The notes beneath the pieces are model-generated. The model searched no databases, had not been told where the DNA came from, and saw only the letters and a list, made by a program, of their open reading frames with translations. From Caprimulgus europaeus (taxonomy: Eukaryota; Chordata; Aves; Caprimulgiformes; Caprimulgidae): a stretch of DNA of 64,000 nt. The stretch covers positions 9,062,501 to 9,126,500 of the forward strand of contig OU015541.1 of the NCBI GenBank assembly GCA_907165065.1, written 5' to 3'. The position numbers were made by a program, and so were the translations under genes. Below, piece after piece: positions 61,101 to 64,000 of the stretch (positions within the stretch are counted from its first letter, which is position 1; the number at the start of each line of letters is the position of its first letter).

Positions 61101-63483
61101 TTATTAAAATCTTGCTACTCTGGGATGAGATCATCCTGCTGTGAGTCATTAATCTACAGAGACAGCTTGTAACATACAATGAAAGGCAGAACCTTGCTCT
61201 CAAATCCCTTCTGTACTGGCCAAGAGGCATCAGGCACTTTCAGACCTCTCACTGCCGTGCCGCAGCATCTCAAGCACGTACCTGCAGTGCCCTATAATGT
61301 TTCCATGAAAGACCCTCAACATGGGTCTCTAGATGGGTTTCATGATCCAAATCTAGACCAGAGTCAGACTCAAGCACCAAAACTCTCTTCTGGAGCCACT
61401 CACCTGGGTTTTGACAAATTTAATTACCTAGCTGCAGGGCTCTGCCACAAAGCACAAGTCCTTCCTGTGATTTTGTCTAAGCAGATTCAGAAGTATGTTT
61501 ATATTAAAAGAAATATGACATCCACTTCTGCACAGTAGTTCTGGGACTGGACAGCATGGACTTTTCCTTCAGTCTCACCTGCTGGAGCAGAAGAGTCAGC
61601 AGCAAGATTGGCTGGAACAAATTAGGCATGTTCAGGTGCTAAAGATACGACACAACACAGATTAACCAAATAGATACACACTGAGAGAATGTCTCTAGTC
61701 TCCTTTATTTTCATGTATAGAAAAGTATGAATATAAATCAGCAGAATATAAAGAAAATATATCAAACATTTTCCAGTCAAAAATACAAGGCTATAACTAG
61801 CTCTCCTGGTACAGCTGTGATGACTTCTATTTAGAGCCCCAGGACTGCACTGCACTTTGGGGCACCTCAGAGATGCTCCTTGAAACCTGAAGCCCATTTA
61901 TCCCTGGTGCCTTCCATTCTCACAGATTTGAACAGGCTCATTTATAAATTTTGCCATTATTTCAGCAGCACAAGATCAATCCTCTAGAAGACTGAGGATC
62001 AATATGAAATGATGAGACCAGGGAGGGTGAAAACAAAAGGAATATATAAGCACGAGCAGGAAGCATACACAAAGAAGTACCACTGCCATGAAAAGAAGGC
62101 ACTTGAGTTAATTTATTTTGCATTATTGATTCTTCATTGAGACTTTAGAAAAATAATAATTAAACCTGTTTCATATGGCCTTTTTTGTCCATTTTCTTAT
62201 TTAGTGAATTCTCATTCCTGTCAAGAAAGGGGGAATTTGCAAGAAGGCATCAGGGTCGGGCAGGCCTCTCTCAGGGATGGGTGGGCAGAAAGAGATTGGC
62301 ACTTCACAGCCATCCTTGATTTTGTTGGAAATTGAGGCGTACACATGGACAGAGAGGATTCAGGATGCTCCAGTGCAGACAGCAACCTCTTGAAAGTAAG
62401 TGACACAGCCTCTGAGATGTGGTTCCTACTGCTGCTGCTGTACATTGGTGCCAAAAAAGCCATCACAGTGCTCACTTGCTGGGGCTGTCAGGAGAAGTTA
62501 GATGAACAAGAAGCTGTGAACAGAAGGGCAGGAGCAAGTGTCCAGCTGGCAAATTCTCTTCCAGGTTCCCTGGCATCGAGGGTTCCCTACTGCCTGCCAA
62601 TGCAACAGCTGATTCCTGAAACACAATCATAAGAGGGAGAAAGTGAATGGGGTACACCTCCACTGCAGGGCAGTCACTGTGTAACGAGGGCTTAAATCAC
62701 CCAGTAAATCCCATTTAGTTTGCTAACATTGATTTTTACTCCATGGACCAAATTCTGCCTTTTTACAGCTGTAAAGAAGAAGCAACCAGAGTGACCTTCG
62801 TAGGATTATAATAGTGTGAAGTAAAGATACAATCAGTCAGGAACACTGGACTGGAAAAACCCAGAGCAGTACACACAGTAGATGTTATGTCCAAAAGGAT
62901 TCACAGAAACATTCCCTCGAGGTGCCCAGCGTTGCATGCAACGACTCACAAAGCACACTGACATCCCCATAACTCCTGTACCGGAACACCTGGCAGGTGG
63001 CAGAGTGGGCAGAACTCTGCCACTCTGCCATTTTTATTTACAACACCATGCTCCCTCTCAGCAGGCAGAGCTCTATTGCCACCCATAGCCATCGAGATGC
63101 TGAGTAAGTATCCAGCACACAATACACAGCACATGTCCATGTGAGCAGGTGCAGGGACACAAACCTCTCTGGATAACCACATTAGTGGGACACCTGCCTA
63201 AGCTTGCCCACCTTGCTCAGAGCGACACACTAACACAGCTTCTGGATGGCAGCTGGCTGGAGGTACCAGATCCACAAGTGTTAGAACAAGGTTACTCACA
63301 GGCCTTTTAGGTAGAGGACAAAAAAGCAACCAACAAACCCCTTTTCTCCTGGGCAGTCCATCAGTACACTCACCAGAACTGAGCAGAGAAGTATGCCATG
63401 AAAACAGCCAAGCAGATCCACAGGCCCTTTCCCACCAGCGGTGGCTGCACAAGCAATCCCGACCTAACGGCCACCGAACGGAC

Positions 63484-63509
63484 ACTGTGCTACAGCACTG
63501 TGCTACAGC
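63484..63509. repeat. 13-bp tandem duplication
   Basis: Two copies of ACTGTGCTACAGC followed by a diverging partial third (ACTGTGCCAC). Confidence 0.92.
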
Positions 63510-64000
63510 ACTGTGCCACCTCCCAGATTTGAGCATTTAGTGGTTTAAGGCAATTCCTCACATCAGTGTGCCCCAGCCCTGACCTTTGGAGGAGCACAAA
63601 TACCACAACTGGATCAAGTTTTGCCCTGTGCAGAAAGCTGCCCACAGAATAGCCCAACAGACCCCTAACTTCTGCTTGTTTTATAGTTGTCTGGAAACTG
63701 CAATTATTATCTAGCTCCACAAAGGTAACCCTGCCCTTGGCTTAATGAGATGGCATGCTCCCAAACAGGGTTTAAGCATCACATATGGTTGGAAATGCTC
63801 ACTGTATTTTTTTGTTTGGCTTAGGGTCATTTCAAAATACCAGAATCTGCACAGGGAGGTTATTAAGATCCCAGATGAAGCAGGCTGCACACAGAGCAGT
63901 CTCACACCTTTCAACACTCTGGGCAGCAGCTTTACCTTTAAAAGGCTTTACTCCTTAAACACAAAAGCTAAGCTTGCTTACTCTCATCTTGCTGGTGGGG

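Larger units (their letters stand above)
44190..64000. other. Intergenic sequence, no gene recognised
   Basis: About 20 kb downstream of KCNB1. It holds small tandem duplications (45543-45602, 46580-46602, 55508-55543, 63484-63509), purine or pyrimidine runs, and several AT-rich blocks (48845-49070, 52330-52620, 53760-53915) that could be conserved non-coding elements. The longest open frame is 223 codons (50209-50880, minus), with no recognisable domain. In mammals the neighbour in this direction is ZNFX1, but nothing resembling it is visible here. Confidence 0.6.

Noticed and set aside
39961-64000. Search for a downstream neighbour gene (ZNFX1 expected in mammals) or a novel gene system
   Set aside because: No exon chain, zinc-finger or helicase motif is visible. 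The sequence reads as intergenic.

Overview
The window looks like a piece of a bird genome. The evidence is one unmistakable vertebrate gene with a typical vertebrate splice acceptor, very long non-coding flanks, and only three recognisable interspersed repeats in 64 kb. All three are short, 5'-truncated CR1 LINE tails. CR1 is also found in turtles and crocodilians, so bird is an inference from the family plus the low repeat density.

The only protein-coding gene I can support is KCNB1 (voltage-gated potassium channel Kv2.1) on the + strand. Positions 1-29280 are the 3' part of its first long coding intron. The upstream exon with the T1 tetramerisation domain is not in the window. The last coding exon runs from 29281 to the TGA at 31300-31302 and encodes S1 to the C-terminus: voltage sensor, pore, PxP gate, and the long tail with the FFAT-like clustering motif. 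A long 3' UTR follows. Several AATAAA signals lie along it, and the most distal cluster (39933-39942) suggests a UTR of up to about 8.6 kb. From about 40 kb to the end I see no gene, and read it as intergenic.

Points of interest outside the coding exon are as follows. A CpG-island-like block lies inside the 3' UTR (about 32030-32560) and carries several promoter-type motifs. A 160-bp segment occurs twice, 157/160 identical, once in the distal 3' UTR and once 2.7 kb downstream. A compact G-quadruplex motif sits just before the first copy. There are several perfect palindromes or hairpins, one of them exactly at a CR1 truncation junction, and a possible POU-dimer site in the intron. I found no operon-like, CRISPR, viral or otherwise novel multi-gene system. 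The other open frames are short, unrecognised, and best explained by chance.
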